The position numbers and the translations under genes are program-made. DNA of 23,436 nucleotides, taken from assembly GCA_965652145.1 (NCBI GenBank), contig CBFGTV010000054.1:1-23436 (forward strand), written 5' to 3'. Source of the stretch: CBFGTV01 sp965652145 (GTDB lineage Bacteria; Bacillota; Clostridia; Peptostreptococcales; Natronincolaceae). Shown in pieces: positions 6,715 through 15,013 of this stretch. The notes under the pieces were generated by a model. That model was not told the DNA's origin, did not search any database, and saw only the letters and a list, made by a program, of their open reading frames with translations. Positions within the stretch are counted from its first letter, which is position 1, and every line of letters starts with the position of its first letter.

Positions 6715-7794
6715 ATGAAAAAGAAGTTCTTAAAGGAGGTTTATCTGTTACGAAGTGTTTCTTGCCTAAATGTCGTTTTAGCCCATGGCATTACCCGTAC
6801 CATTGAGCTTTACGACGGGTCATTGACTGCCGAAAGCAGATTGCTTTTCCTGTCTTTAAGGCTGTTATCCACCTTCGGCACACCTATTTTTATTTTTTTA
6901 GCTGAGTTTTTACTGGCTTACTCTTATCGTGATGAAATTCCACAAAATTTTTTAAAAAAACGCTTTCAATATATCTTTATACCCTACCTTTCAATGGGGG
7001 TAATTTATGCTATTTTGTCAACCTTTGAGGGGACTGCCTATTTAAACAGCGTTGGCTTGTCCAGCTTTTTGATTCATTTTATTAAAAATGTCTTCCTGGG
7101 CTTTTATCGCCATGGCTATTTTATTCTGGTGATCTTTCAATTCTATTTCCTCCATATTAAATTTCATCAAAAAATCAAGGAGCTTTCTCCACCATTGGTA
7201 TTGCTAGGCTCCCTTCTCATTAATATACTTTATTTGGCCTTTTTCAACCTTACCAGGCCTCCCTTCAGCCATCCCATTGGCCAATATTTATGGGGAGACT
7301 TTTCGTGGATTCCCTTTCCCGGATGGATCTTCTATTTCTTTCTGGGCTATTACTGCGGTCATCATTTTGACACCTTTCAAAGGGGACTGCTGAAATATAG
7401 GAGGCTCGTGGCTCTGTTTCCCCTGGTCAGCGGCACCGTTGTGTTATCTGTCTACCGCCAGGGAATATTATTGATTAACAGCTCGAAACGGGTCGATATG
7501 CTTTTTTTCTCGGTCAGTATGCTGTTTTTTCTCTATTTAATGGCTCTAAAGCTGGATAAAATACCTCAATTTTTTGTCTATATCAGTCGTTACTCCTTTG
7601 GTATATATTTATTTCATATGTTGTTTTTAGCTATTTTGGTTTGGCTGATTAAACCAATTAATTATGCCTTTATCCCCCCTCAGCTTATGTTATTAATACT
7701 ATGGTTACTGGCTACCCTGGGCTCCATCTGGGCCACCAAATATATAAGCCGACTCCCCTTCGGAAGCTATATTGTAGGAAAACTAGAAAGGTAA
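6715..7794 (+). CDS. acyltransferase family 3 membrane enzyme
   Basis: A 359-residue protein with about ten membrane spans, of the acyltransferase-3 family (OatA/WecH/NolL-like), which moves acyl groups such as acetyl onto cell-surface sugars or other extracytoplasmic acceptors. The family signature is visible at the N-terminus, where a basic start leads to LLRSVSCLNVVLAHGITR (conserved Arg and His about ten residues apart). The C-terminal SFGIYLFHMLFLAI segment is also typical. I chose the ATG at 6715 because GGAGGGGAG (6696-6704) precedes it by ten bases and the promoter lies at 6641-6669. The last 12 bases overlap the end of the convergent mntD. The acceptor is unknown; no cell-wall or capsule gene lies nearby. 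Confidence 0.85.
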   Translation: MKKKFLKEVYLLRSVSCLNVVLAHGITRTIELYDGSLTAESRLLFLSLRLLSTFGTPIFIFLAEFLLAYSYRDEIPQNFLKKRFQYIFIPYLSMGVIYAILSTFEGTAYLNSVGLSSFLIHFIKNVFLGFYRHGYFILVIFQFYFLHIKFHQKIKELSPPLVLLGSLLINILYLAFFNLTRPPFSHPIGQYLWGDFSWIPFPGWIFYFFLGYYCGHHFDTFQRGLLKYRRLVALFPLVSGTVVLSVYRQGILLINSSKRVDMLFFSVSMLFFLYLMALKLDKIPQFFVYISRYSFGIYLFHMLFLAILVWLIKPINYAFIPPQLMLLILWLLATLGSIWATKYISRLPFGSYIVGKLER

Positions 7795-8904
7795 AATTGA
7801 TTTTAGCCCCCATAGGGCCTTTTTTCTTCCTTCATCAGTCAACATAAGGTTCTGGCCCTTTTGAACAATCATTCCCTGCTTTTTCAGCTGGTGAATTAAT
7901 TTCGTTGTAAAGCCCTCTGACCATCGGACAAATTGTCTGATATGTTCTTCACTTGATTCTGTCTTAGTCTCGAGGGTATGTTCATGATGATAAAGATGAA
8001 TCAGCAGGGTTAGCCTGGCAAAATCCATTTTTCGCTGGCTTCGCTTATAAAATCCCACTATCAGGCCTCTATGGGGAGAGCCTAGGAAAACCAGCAAAAA
8101 CAACACTCCTGCCACAGTGGCCATGGAACCGGCAATCGATACATCAAACAGTCGGGCTACTTGATAACCTGCCACACCAATTACAATGCCCAACATTCCG
8201 CTGGTAAAAAGCATATTTTCCAGCTCGTTGGTTAATAAATAGGCGGTTAACGGCGGAACCACCATCAGTGCCACCACTAAAATGGAGCCAACGGCGTCAA
8301 AGGCCCCCACCGCAGTAATTGAAACCACACTCATTAAACAATAGTGTATAATCCAGGGGGATATTCCCAGGGCTGCAGCCAGCCTGGGGTCGAAGGTAAC
8401 GATTTTTAATTCCTTATAGAACAGGGTAATAAAGAGAATGTTGATGATGAAAATGATTCCCATGACATAGAAGGATTTTGGCCCCAGGTCATAGCCTCCA
8501 ATACTAAGTCTATGGAAGGGGGCAAAGGCAATTTCTCCCAATAGCACCGCATCTACATCCAAATGAACGTTGCCTGCGTAGCGTGAAATAACGATGACAC
8601 CAATACTGAAAAGGGCTGTAAAAACCAAACCAATTGAAGTATCTTCTGCCAAAAGTCCGGTTCCCTTCAGAAATTCCACTAACAAAACTGTGAAAAGGCC
8701 CGTTGCTGCTGCCCCTAAAATCAACAGTGGTGAATGGATATCATGGGTATAGAGAAAGGCCAGGGCAATTCCTGCTAAAATTGAATGGCTAATGGCATCG
8801 CTCATCATGGCCATTTTCCTCAAAACCAGGAAGGTTCCTGAAAGGGTACAGGTTACTGCCACCAGGGCCGCCAGTAATTGTATTTCCATTTGCGGGTTAA
8901 TCAT
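7783..8904 (-). CDS. mntD: manganese ABC transporter permease MntD with C-terminal winged-helix extension
   Basis: A 373-residue member of the ABC-3 metal permease family (TroD/MntD/ZnuB). Residues 1-280 carry eight or nine membrane spans with LVLRKMAMMSDAISHSILAG near the N-terminus and AVGAFDAVGSILVVALMVVP in the second half. Family members are usually about 280-300 residues. The extra 85-90 residues (about 285-373) contain HIRQFVRWSEGFTTKLIHQLKKQG and LMLTDEGRKKALWGL, resembling the winged helix of DtxR/MntR-type regulators (helix, helix, wing with L-T-x-x-G). This may be a cytoplasmic sensor or interaction domain. The start overlaps mntC by 8 bases and is preceded by GGGGAGG. Last gene of mntABCD. 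Confidence 0.87.
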   Translation of the reverse strand: MINPQMEIQLLAALVAVTCTLSGTFLVLRKMAMMSDAISHSILAGIALAFLYTHDIHSPLLILGAAATGLFTVLLVEFLKGTGLLAEDTSIGLVFTALFSIGVIVISRYAGNVHLDVDAVLLGEIAFAPFHRLSIGGYDLGPKSFYVMGIIFIINILFITLFYKELKIVTFDPRLAAALGISPWIIHYCLMSVVSITAVGAFDAVGSILVVALMVVPPLTAYLLTNELENMLFTSGMLGIVIGVAGYQVARLFDVSIAGSMATVAGVLFLLVFLGSPHRGLIVGFYKRSQRKMDFARLTLLIHLYHHEHTLETKTESSEEHIRQFVRWSEGFTTKLIHQLKKQGMIVQKGQNLMLTDEGRKKALWGLKSILPF

Positions 8905-9895
8905 TGTCTATTACCTCCCCTCTGTCCCTTCTTTCATAAATTTCATTTATTTTCTCCGAGGTCATCCGCCATCCTCCATCGGTGTTTGTTAGAAGATAAT
9001 CTCTTTTAATGGTACCCTGCTGCTTTTTCTTAAGATAAAGCTGATAAAGCATTCCTCTTTTCGGTGCAAATAATAAGGATAACAATACGATTAAAAATCC
9101 AATCAAAACAATAACAGGGCCCGTTGGCATTCGCTGCACCTGGCTACTGATTATTACCCCTGTGATGCCGGCAAGGACTCCAAAGCAGCCTGACAGGAGG
9201 GCCATCAGCTCTAATCGGTTGGTCCATTGCCGGGCGGCTGCCGCTGGGGCAATAATCATGACACTCATTAAAACAACCCCCACCGCCTGAAGGCCTACTA
9301 CAATTGCCGCCACCAAGAGCCCTGTTAACAGGACATCAATTAAACCCATGGGAAATCCCAGGCTGGTGCCAAATTCTCTATTAAAGGCCAACAGCTTAAA
9401 TTCCTTCCAGAAAATAATGGTTAGTATAAGGGCGGTGCCCCCCAGCAAAGCCATCACCATCACATCCTCCTTTAGGAGGGTAGCCGCCTGGCCGAACATG
9501 TATTTATTTAAGCCTGCCTGCCTGGCATTGGGCTGCTTTTGCACCACGCTCAGCAGCATAAGGCCCAGGCCAAAGAACACTGATAAAATAATTCCCAGGG
9601 CCCCATCATATTTAATCGGACTATATTTTACAATCATCATCATGGCCAGGGCTGATATTAATCCTGCTATCAAGGCTCCTGTCAATAAAACCATGGGTGA
9701 TCGATCACCCGTTAACATAAAGGCCAGAACAATACCCGGCAGGGCTGAATGGGATACGGCATCCCCCAGAAGACTTTGCCTTCTGAGGACCGCAAAGGTT
9801 CCCAAAACACCGCTGGTGATGCCTAAAATTGCTGCCCCTGCCATTACCACCAAAAAGGTATAGTCTTGGAATAAATACCCTATCACAGCCATCAT
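8897..9895 (-). CDS. mntC: manganese ABC transporter permease MntC
   Basis: A 332-residue ABC-3 family permease with eight or nine spans. Typical stretches are GVLGTFAVLRRQSLLGDAVSHSALPGI (residues about 30-55) and the later VVGLQAVGVVLMSVMIIAPAAAARQWTNRLELM. It would form the membrane channel together with MntD. A charged cytoplasmic tail of about 45 residues (from LYLKKKQQG to the end) is longer than in the shortest homologues but lacks a clear winged-helix pattern. The ATG overlaps the stop of mntB in an ATGA arrangement, and its own stop overlaps the start of mntD, so the three genes are translationally coupled. Confidence 0.9.
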   Translation of the reverse strand: MMAVIGYLFQDYTFLVVMAGAAILGITSGVLGTFAVLRRQSLLGDAVSHSALPGIVLAFMLTGDRSPMVLLTGALIAGLISALAMMMIVKYSPIKYDGALGIILSVFFGLGLMLLSVVQKQPNARQAGLNKYMFGQAATLLKEDVMVMALLGGTALILTIIFWKEFKLLAFNREFGTSLGFPMGLIDVLLTGLLVAAIVVGLQAVGVVLMSVMIIAPAAAARQWTNRLELMALLSGCFGVLAGITGVIISSQVQRMPTGPVIVLIGFLIVLLSLLFAPKRGMLYQLYLKKKQQGTIKRDYLLTNTDGGWRMTSEKINEIYERRDRGEVIDND

Positions 9896-10692
9896 AAGAC
9901 CACCTCTTTATTTTTGCCCTTTTCTTCAGAAGTGGTGAATATTTCTTCTAATTCTTCAGAATTTTTCATAGCCTTGGGTCCATGGCTTCCATAGGTTTGC
10001 TTCAGGTTTTCCTTGGTGAAAACCTGTTGCTGGGGCCCTACTGCAATACATTTTACGTTCAATAGCATGACCCAATCAAAATAGCTTGTTACAGTCTGTA
10101 AATCATGGTGTACGACAATAAGGGTCTTCCCTTGATTTTTAAGCTCCACCAGGAGCTTAACAATCATTTTTTCTGTCAGGGCATCTACCCCCTGAAAGGG
10201 TTCATCCATTAGATACAAATCGGCTTTTTGCACCAAAGCCCGGGCCAAAAATACCCGTTGCTGCTGTCCTCCTGATAATTGACTGATCTGGCGATTATAA
10301 TAGCCTTCCATGCCCAGCTGGCTCAATGCCTCCATGGCAATGGCCTTTTCCCTTTTACCCGGCCGTCTGATCCATCCCAGTTCTCCGTAAAGGCCCATGG
10401 TAACAACGTCTAATACGGTTGTAGGGAAATCCCAATCAACGCTTCCCCGTTGGGGCACATAGGCCACCCGTCGGCGGTTAATCTGATAAGGCTTGCCATA
10501 AATCAGTGTCTTACCTGTAATGGGCTTCACAATCCCCAATAGGGCTTTAATGAAGGTACTTTTTCCTGCTCCATTGGGCCCTACAATTCCCAGTAGTGTT
10601 CCCGCTGGAACACTGACGCTTACATCCCAAAGCACTGGCTTTTCTTGATAAGCTACGGTTAAGTCATGGATTAACAATGCGGCTTCCTTCAT
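9892..10692 (-). CDS. mntB: manganese ABC transporter ATP-binding protein MntB
   Basis: A 266-residue ABC ATPase. Walker A GPNGAGKST (38-46), Q-loop VPQRGSVDWDFP (79-90), the signature LSGGQQQRV (139-147), Walker B LYLMDEPFQGVD (159-170) and the switch His in LIVVHHDLQ are all present, so the enzyme should be active. The VDWDFP stretch after the Q-loop is common in the Mn/Zn/Fe (ABC-3) subfamily. The gene starts 13 bases after mntA with a GGAG ribosome site and overlaps mntC by four bases. It powers metal import through MntC/MntD. Confidence 0.92.
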   Translation of the reverse strand: MKEAALLIHDLTVAYQEKPVLWDVSVSVPAGTLLGIVGPNGAGKSTFIKALLGIVKPITGKTLIYGKPYQINRRRVAYVPQRGSVDWDFPTTVLDVVTMGLYGELGWIRRPGKREKAIAMEALSQLGMEGYYNRQISQLSGGQQQRVFLARALVQKADLYLMDEPFQGVDALTEKMIVKLLVELKNQGKTLIVVHHDLQTVTSYFDWVMLLNVKCIAVGPQQQVFTKENLKQTYGSHGPKAMKNSEELEEIFTTSEEKGKNKEVVL

Positions 10693-10705
10693 CGTATTTC
10701 ACTCC

Positions 10706-11656
10706 TTACTCAGATAATGCTTTGACAATGGTATCAATGTTGTATCTTATCATGCCTAAATAGGTGCCCTCGGGTTGCCCTGGGTCGCCCATGGCATCGG
10801 AGTAGAGCTCGCCCCCAATGGCTACTTGAAAGCCCCTGGCTTCAACGGCCTGCTGAAGGGCTTCAATATTTCTGGCCGCCACCGAGGTTTCAACAAAAAT
10901 AGCCTTTATTTTTCGTTCAGCTATCAGATCAGCCAATTCCCTAATATCTGCAATACTGGCCTCCGATTCGGTGCTGATTCCCTCCAAGCCCAGTACCTCA
11001 AAATCGTAGGCCCTTCCAAAGTATTGAAAGGCATCGTGGGCTGTAATTAAGACCCTTTGTTCCTTGGCCAGGCTTTGGGCCCGGTCTGTTACATATTGAT
11101 TAAGCTCCTTCAGGGCTTCAATATAATCTTCAGCATTCTTTGCATAGACTGCTTCATTGGCCGGATCAAGCTTAATGAGCTGTTCCTTTACGTAAGCTGT
11201 CACCTCAATCCAGTTCTCAACATCAAACCAAATATGGGGGTCATGGCTGCCTTCAAATTGATCCTCTCCCGCCATTAATCTGCCCTCCTGAATGCCATCT
11301 GTAATGGCATAGGTGGCGATCCCCCTATTGTTCATTTCAATAAACAGGTCATTAATTTTCCCCTCCAGGTGCAACCCATTGTAAAAAATGGCATCGGCTT
11401 CCTGAAGCAGCCTTACATCACCCTCTGTAGCCTGGTACAGATGGGGGTCTATTCCCGGCCCCATTAGCCCCTTTACCTCCAGCACTTCTCCCCCCAAGGT
11501 CTGAAGTAAATCTGTAATCATGGTGGTGGTGGTTACAACCTTCAAGGGATTGTCGGATGCTGAAGGTGGGTTCGTTTCATTGGATTGCATTGTATAGACA
11601 AGGCCCCCTGCAAAAATCACCATAACCAGCCCCAACAGAATTAGCTTTGATTTCAA
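10706..11656 (-). CDS. mntA: manganese (metal) ABC transporter substrate-binding protein, TroA-like
   Basis: A cluster A-I metal-binding protein of about 316 residues. The four metal ligands of the TroA type are visible: His in GPGIDPHLYQ (residue 72), His in DPHIWFD (141), His in ITAHDAFQYF (207) and Asp in GELYSDAMG (287). There is no lipobox cysteine, and no cysteine anywhere in the protein, so it is probably held by an uncleaved N-terminal anchor (LILLGLVMVIFAGGLVYTM), as reported for Treponema TroA. The frame opens at a TTG (11677) without a ribosome site; I prefer the in-frame TTG at 11656, ten bases after GGGAAAGGG. First gene of the operon, divergent from mntR, so probably Mn-repressed. 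Zinc as substrate cannot be excluded from the ligands alone. Confidence 0.88.
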   Translation of the reverse strand: MKSKLILLGLVMVIFAGGLVYTMQSNETNPPSASDNPLKVVTTTTMITDLLQTLGGEVLEVKGLMGPGIDPHLYQATEGDVRLLQEADAIFYNGLHLEGKINDLFIEMNNRGIATYAITDGIQEGRLMAGEDQFEGSHDPHIWFDVENWIEVTAYVKEQLIKLDPANEAVYAKNAEDYIEALKELNQYVTDRAQSLAKEQRVLITAHDAFQYFGRAYDFEVLGLEGISTESEASIADIRELADLIAERKIKAIFVETSVAARNIEALQQAVEARGFQVAIGGELYSDAMGDPGQPEGTYLGMIRYNIDTIVKALSE

Positions 11657-11713
11657 TTTAAACACGCCCTTTCCCAATTTGATTTTTTATATTTACTAAA
11701 GTTATCCCTAGTT

Positions 11714-11741
11714 AAAAAAGTTTGCCTTGACTAACTTTTTT
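11714..11741. promoter_or_regulatory. MntR operator candidate in the mntA/mntR intergenic region
   Basis: AAAAAAGTT (11714-11722) and AACTTTTTT (11733-11741) form a perfect 9-bp inverted repeat about a 10-base centre, with two further symmetric pairs inside. The included TTTGCCTT matches the left half of the Bacillus subtilis MntR box as I remember it. The site is about 60 bases before mntA. Direct TAACT repeats (minus strand) lie beside it and could be further half-sites. Confidence 0.55.
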
Positions 11742-11837
11742 ATATAAATACCCTAATTTTGACGGATAAACATATATTTATTTTTTTATATTTCTCTACC
11801 AATACGAATAGGATATATTAATACAATTAAAAGGGGA

Positions 11838-11851
11838 GCCAGAATTCTGGC
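11838..11851. promoter_or_regulatory. 14-bp perfect palindrome before mntR
   Basis: GCCAGAATTCTGGC is a perfect palindrome about 57 bases before the mntR start. It is GC-richer than its surroundings and unlike the MntR-type dyad at 11714-11741, so a second regulator or an mRNA hairpin is possible. Confidence 0.4.
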
Positions 11852-11907
11852 AGATTAAATGGATAAGTAATAGATTTTTACAGTCATATTCATCATATGT
11901 AAAGGTT

Positions 11908-12417
11908 GTGAAATGTGTGAATCTAAAAAAAAGAAATCAATTAATGAAAACCTATGAGGTGAAACGAGAGCAAAGGGGTGCCTTGACCGCCAGCATGGAG
12001 GATTATCTCGAAACCATTTATTTAACCCAGCGTAAGGAAGGTCATGTACGGATGAATATCCTGGCGGAAAAGCTGAGGGTTCAGGTTCCTTCCGCTACCA
12101 AAATGGTTCAAAAGCTAACCAGACAGGGGCTGCTGGATTATGAAAAATACGGGCTTATTCACCTAACAGAGGAAGGGGAAGCCCTTGGCAGGTTTTTATG
12201 GGAAAGGCATCAAACCGTAGAGGCATTTTTGACTTTATTGGAGGTTGAGGATAATCTCTATCGTAATATAGAGGCGATGGAGCACAGCTTTTCAATGGAA
12301 ATTTTACACCAGATTCGCCTTTTAAATGATTTTTTCAGAGAGTCACCCCAGGTAATGGAGCAATTCAGGCAATTTAAAAGGCGAAATGAGGACAAAAAAA
12401 CACCAGACCAAGGTTGA
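11908..12417 (+). CDS. mntR: manganese-responsive DtxR-family repressor MntR
   Basis: A 169-residue DtxR/MntR protein. The winged helix (about 26-95) includes SMEDYLETIYL and the recognition-helix region VPSATKMVQKLTRQGLL, followed by LTEEGEALG; the metal and dimerisation domain follows. All six Bacillus MntR metal ligands have counterparts: D32 and E35 (MEDYLE), H101 (WERHQ), and E122, E125, H126 (IEAMEH). An Asp at the first position marks Mn regulators rather than iron regulators of the IdeR type. No SH3-like domain is present, also as in MntR. It is divergent from mntABCD, its presumed target. Start choice is weak: GTG at 11908 has AAAGG only two bases away; GTG 11917 or ATG 11944 are alternatives that keep the whole domain. 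Confidence 0.92.
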   Translation: MKCVNLKKRNQLMKTYEVKREQRGALTASMEDYLETIYLTQRKEGHVRMNILAEKLRVQVPSATKMVQKLTRQGLLDYEKYGLIHLTEEGEALGRFLWERHQTVEAFLTLLEVEDNLYRNIEAMEHSFSMEILHQIRLLNDFFRESPQVMEQFRQFKRRNEDKKTPDQG

Positions 12418-12473
12418 TCTCACTTTAACATAGAAAGTGAAGATTAACTGGACTGGTAAACTTTAAAGTCTAT

Positions 12474-13061
12474 CTATTCAGCCACCTCATGGCATTTTCG
12501 ACATCGTGCTTCATAGGAATCCTTAGCCCCAACCATAATAATGGGATCACTGTATTTGGCAGGCTTACCATTGACCAATCGCTGTGTTCTGGTGGCAGGG
12601 CTTTTACAAACCATACAGACTGCCGTTAATTTGGTTACATATTCGGCAATTGCCATCATTTGAGGTACTACCTGGAAGGGCTCTCCTCTAAAATCCATGT
12701 CTAGCCCCGAACAAATAACCCGTTTCCCTGCATTGGCCACCCGTTGACATAGGGTTAATATGGCTTCATCAAAGAATTGAATTTCATCAATGGCCAGCAC
12801 ATCAAAATCCTGCTGTTCAATGATCTTTTCAATTTCTAAGGCGTTGTCCACCGGAATGGAAGGGGTCTGTTTCCCATTATGGGAAGTAATGTTATTATCT
12901 GAATAACGTTTATCTATTTTTGGTTTAAAGGCCAATACCTTTAAATCGGCAATTTTGGCACGATTGATTCTTCGAATCAGCTCTTCGCTTTTTCCCGCAT
13001 ACATGGGGCCAACGATAATTTCAATACTGCCATTTTGTGAATATTCCACGAGATCAACCAC
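12474..13061 (-). CDS. tdk: thymidine kinase
   Basis: Type II thymidine kinase (ATP + thymidine to dTMP, pyrimidine salvage), 195 residues. Walker A is GPMYAGKSEEL (18-28), Walker B is VLAIDEIQFF, and the lasso region includes CSGLDMDFRGEPF. Two zinc-binding cysteine pairs are present, CMVC and CRKC followed by His near the C-terminus. The frame is open to an ATG at 13094, but GGGGGAGG lies seven bases before the GTG at 13061, so that GTG is the likely start and gives the usual family length. It follows rpmE on the same strand, as in Bacillus (rho-rpmE-tdk), but a terminator hairpin (13189-13220) separates the two. TATAAT at 13093-13098 (minus) may be a weak promoter. Confidence 0.95.
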   Translation of the reverse strand: MVDLVEYSQNGSIEIIVGPMYAGKSEELIRRINRAKIADLKVLAFKPKIDKRYSDNNITSHNGKQTPSIPVDNALEIEKIIEQQDFDVLAIDEIQFFDEAILTLCQRVANAGKRVICSGLDMDFRGEPFQVVPQMMAIAEYVTKLTAVCMVCKSPATRTQRLVNGKPAKYSDPIIMVGAKDSYEARCRKCHEVAE

Positions 13062-13181
13062 AATTACTCCTCCCCCTTTTGGTTCTATTATCATTATATT
13101 GTGATAGCCCTCAACAGAAAAGCCCCGTGATTATCCTATGTAATAATTAGGTCATTGTACCTGTTTTTTACATAAAACTGC

Positions 13182-13220
13182 ATAAAAAATCAAGGCTAGA
13201 AGAAAACCCCCAACCTTGAT
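13182..13220 (-). terminator. intrinsic terminator after rpmE
   Basis: On the minus strand ATCAAGG (13214-13220) pairs with CCTTGAT (13189-13195), and the stem is followed by a run of six T residues. It lies 19 bases beyond the rpmE stop and separates rpmE from tdk, perhaps incompletely. Confidence 0.7.
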
Positions 13221-13238
13221 CAACTTTTAAGTGAAAAA

Positions 13239-13436
13239 TTACATACCAAATTTTTTCTTGAATTTTTCTACTCGGCCACCCTTTTCAACTGATTTTTGCT
13301 TACCAGTGAAAAATGGATGACATTCTGAACAGATTTCTACTCTAATTTCTTGTTTTGTTGAAGTGCTTTTGAAGCTATTGCCGCATACGCAATGTACCTC
13401 AACCTCATGATTTTGTGGATGGATATCCTTTTTCAT
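13239..13436 (-). CDS. rpmE: 50S ribosomal protein L31 (zinc type)
   Basis: A 65-residue L31 starting MKKDIHPQNHEVEV. Cysteines C16, C18, C36 and C39 (HCVCG and ICSECHPFF) mark the zinc-binding form, not the cysteine-free paralogue YtiA. The frame extends to a GTG at 13445, but that GTG is part of the ribosome site AGGTG, which lies six bases before the ATG at 13436, so the ATG is the start. A strong promoter (13529-13557) lies upstream and a terminator downstream. It can therefore be made independently of rho, although rho readthrough is also possible because I see no terminator after rho. Confidence 0.97.
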   Translation of the reverse strand: MKKDIHPQNHEVEVHCVCGNSFKSTSTKQEIRVEICSECHPFFTGKQKSVEKGGRVEKFKKKFGM

Positions 13437-13528
13437 TTTTTTCACCTCTTCTTTCTGCCGCGCTTATATATCTTATCAGAAATACGCTGATCGCACTCCC
13501 AAAATGCTTAGGGCAAATTAACTATTAC

Positions 13529-13557
13529 ATTATAGCATAATAAGATAGGGGGTGCAA
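13529..13557 (-). promoter_or_regulatory. sigma-A promoter of rpmE
   Basis: On the minus strand TTGCAC (13552-13557) and TATAAT (13529-13534) are exactly 17 bases apart, about 95 bases before the rpmE start. The same TTGCAC-17-TATAAT layout recurs before the first NSS transporter gene. Confidence 0.8.
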
Positions 13558-13569
13558 GAAATAATTCCA

Positions 13570-14907
13570 TTAAATACGCTTCTTAAACATTTCCACAAAT
13601 TCCCTATTATTCTTAGTTTCCATTAGGGAATTAATTATTTTTTCGGTTACCTCTTGAACAGAGCTGCTGCTCATGGCCCTTCTAATGCTCCAGATACTTT
13701 CCAGCTCTGCCTGACTCAGTAATAGCTCTTCCCGTCTGGTACCCGACTTATTTACATCAATGGCTGGGAAAATTCTCTTTTCAGAGAGTTTACGGTCCAG
13801 ATGAAGCTCCATGTTTCCGGTTCCCTTAAATTCTTCAAAAATGACATCATCCATTCGGCTGCCGGTTTCAATTAATGCAGTAGCAATAATCGTTAGACTG
13901 CCACCCTCCTCAAGGTTTCTGGCAGCACCAAAAAATCTTTTTGGCTTATGTAAGGCCCCTGGGTCTAAACCTCCAGATAGGGTTCTGCCTGTGGGAGGAA
14001 TTGTTAAATTATATGCCCTTGCCAATCTTGTAATACTATCTAATAGTATGACCACATCCTTGCCGTGCTCCACCAGCCTTTGGGCTCGATTTAAAACCAT
14101 TTCCGCCACCTTGATATGATGACTGGGCAGTTCATCGAAGGTCGAGTATACTACCTCTCCCTTAATGGAACGCTGCATATCTGTAACCTCTTCGGGTCTT
14201 TCATCAATTAGTAGAACGATAATATCTATATCGGGGTAATTAAGCGAAATACTATTAGCGATTTTTTGCAGTAATATGGTTTTTCCTGCCTTCGGGGGAG
14301 CCACAATCATCCCCCTTTGACCCTTACCAATGGGGGCGATTAAATCTATTAATCGAGTAGAAAGCTCGGTACTATTCAGTTCCAGATTAATTCTTTCCTT
14401 GGGGTAAATTGGGGTAAGATCTTCAAAATTAGGTCTTTTTGTAGCGGATTCTGGCTCTAATCCATTGATTTTTTTCACATAGAGAAGGGCTTTAAATTTT
14501 TCTCCGCTTTTAGGCGGTCTAGTAATACCTGTAATCATATCGCCGGTACGCATATTAAATCTTCTAATTTGTGAGGGAGATATATAAATATCATCTTCAC
14601 TTGAAAGGTAATTATTTCGTCTTAAGAAGCCATAACCATCTGTATGAATTTCTAAAATTCCTTGGGCAATGTTAACCTCTTCACCGACTGGGATTTCATC
14701 ACTTAAATGCTCTGGCAATCCCTGATGCTTGATTTCTGGCCTTGGCTGATTCTCTACTGGAGCAGCAGGACTGACAGGGTTTTGGTTTTCCTTAATCCAG
14801 GCAATGATATCATCCTTACGAAGTCTTGTGGTATACTTCATACCCATTTCCTTCGCAATCTTTCTAATATCCTGCACCTTCATGTCCTCCAGATGATTTA
14901 TGTCCAA
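13570..14907 (-). CDS. rho: transcription termination factor Rho
   Basis: A 445-residue hexameric RNA-dependent ATPase that releases RNA polymerase. Domains: Rho N-terminal SAP-like domain (1-45, DIRKIAKEMGMKYTTRLRKDDII); a proline-rich linker; an OB-fold RNA-binding domain with DGYGFLR (90-96); and a RecA-like ATPase with Walker A APPKAGKT (203-210), LLIDERPEEVTDM, VILLDSITRLARAYN (Walker B) and the Q/R-loop regions. The start is a TTG at 14907, seven bases after GGAGG. It follows glpX on the same strand as in Bacillus. A 9-bp hairpin in the leader (14931-14958) may end upstream transcription or attenuate rho. Confidence 0.97.
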   Translation of the reverse strand: MDINHLEDMKVQDIRKIAKEMGMKYTTRLRKDDIIAWIKENQNPVSPAAPVENQPRPEIKHQGLPEHLSDEIPVGEEVNIAQGILEIHTDGYGFLRRNNYLSSEDDIYISPSQIRRFNMRTGDMITGITRPPKSGEKFKALLYVKKINGLEPESATKRPNFEDLTPIYPKERINLELNSTELSTRLIDLIAPIGKGQRGMIVAPPKAGKTILLQKIANSISLNYPDIDIIVLLIDERPEEVTDMQRSIKGEVVYSTFDELPSHHIKVAEMVLNRAQRLVEHGKDVVILLDSITRLARAYNLTIPPTGRTLSGGLDPGALHKPKRFFGAARNLEEGGSLTIIATALIETGSRMDDVIFEEFKGTGNMELHLDRKLSEKRIFPAIDVNKSGTRREELLLSQAELESIWSIRRAMSSSSVQEVTEKIINSLMETKNNREFVEMFKKRI

Positions 14908-14930
14908 ATGACCACCTCCTTTTTTTGATC

Positions 14931-14958
14931 TAAAAAGGGTAATTGAATTCCCTTTTTA
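14931..14958. terminator. hairpin between glpX and rho
   Basis: TAAAAAGGG (14931-14939) pairs with CCCTTTTTA (14950-14958) around a 10-base loop. It lies between the glpX stop and the rho start, with T-rich 3' arms on both strands, so it may terminate or attenuate minus-strand transcription entering rho. Confidence 0.55.
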
Positions 14959-15013
14959 CCGAGATTCTAACATGTTTATTGGCAAGAGTCAACTAATATC
15001 GTAAATTATCGTC

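Noticed and set aside
7806..7826. GCCC/GGGC hairpin with six T residues after the acyltransferase
   Set aside because: Stem of only 4 bp, and the bases lie inside the mntD coding sequence; possible but not supported enough.
12420..12440. TCACTTT/AAAGTGA hairpin between mntR and tdk as a terminator
   Set aside because: Only 7 bp, AT-rich and without a T-run on the plus strand; too weak to call.
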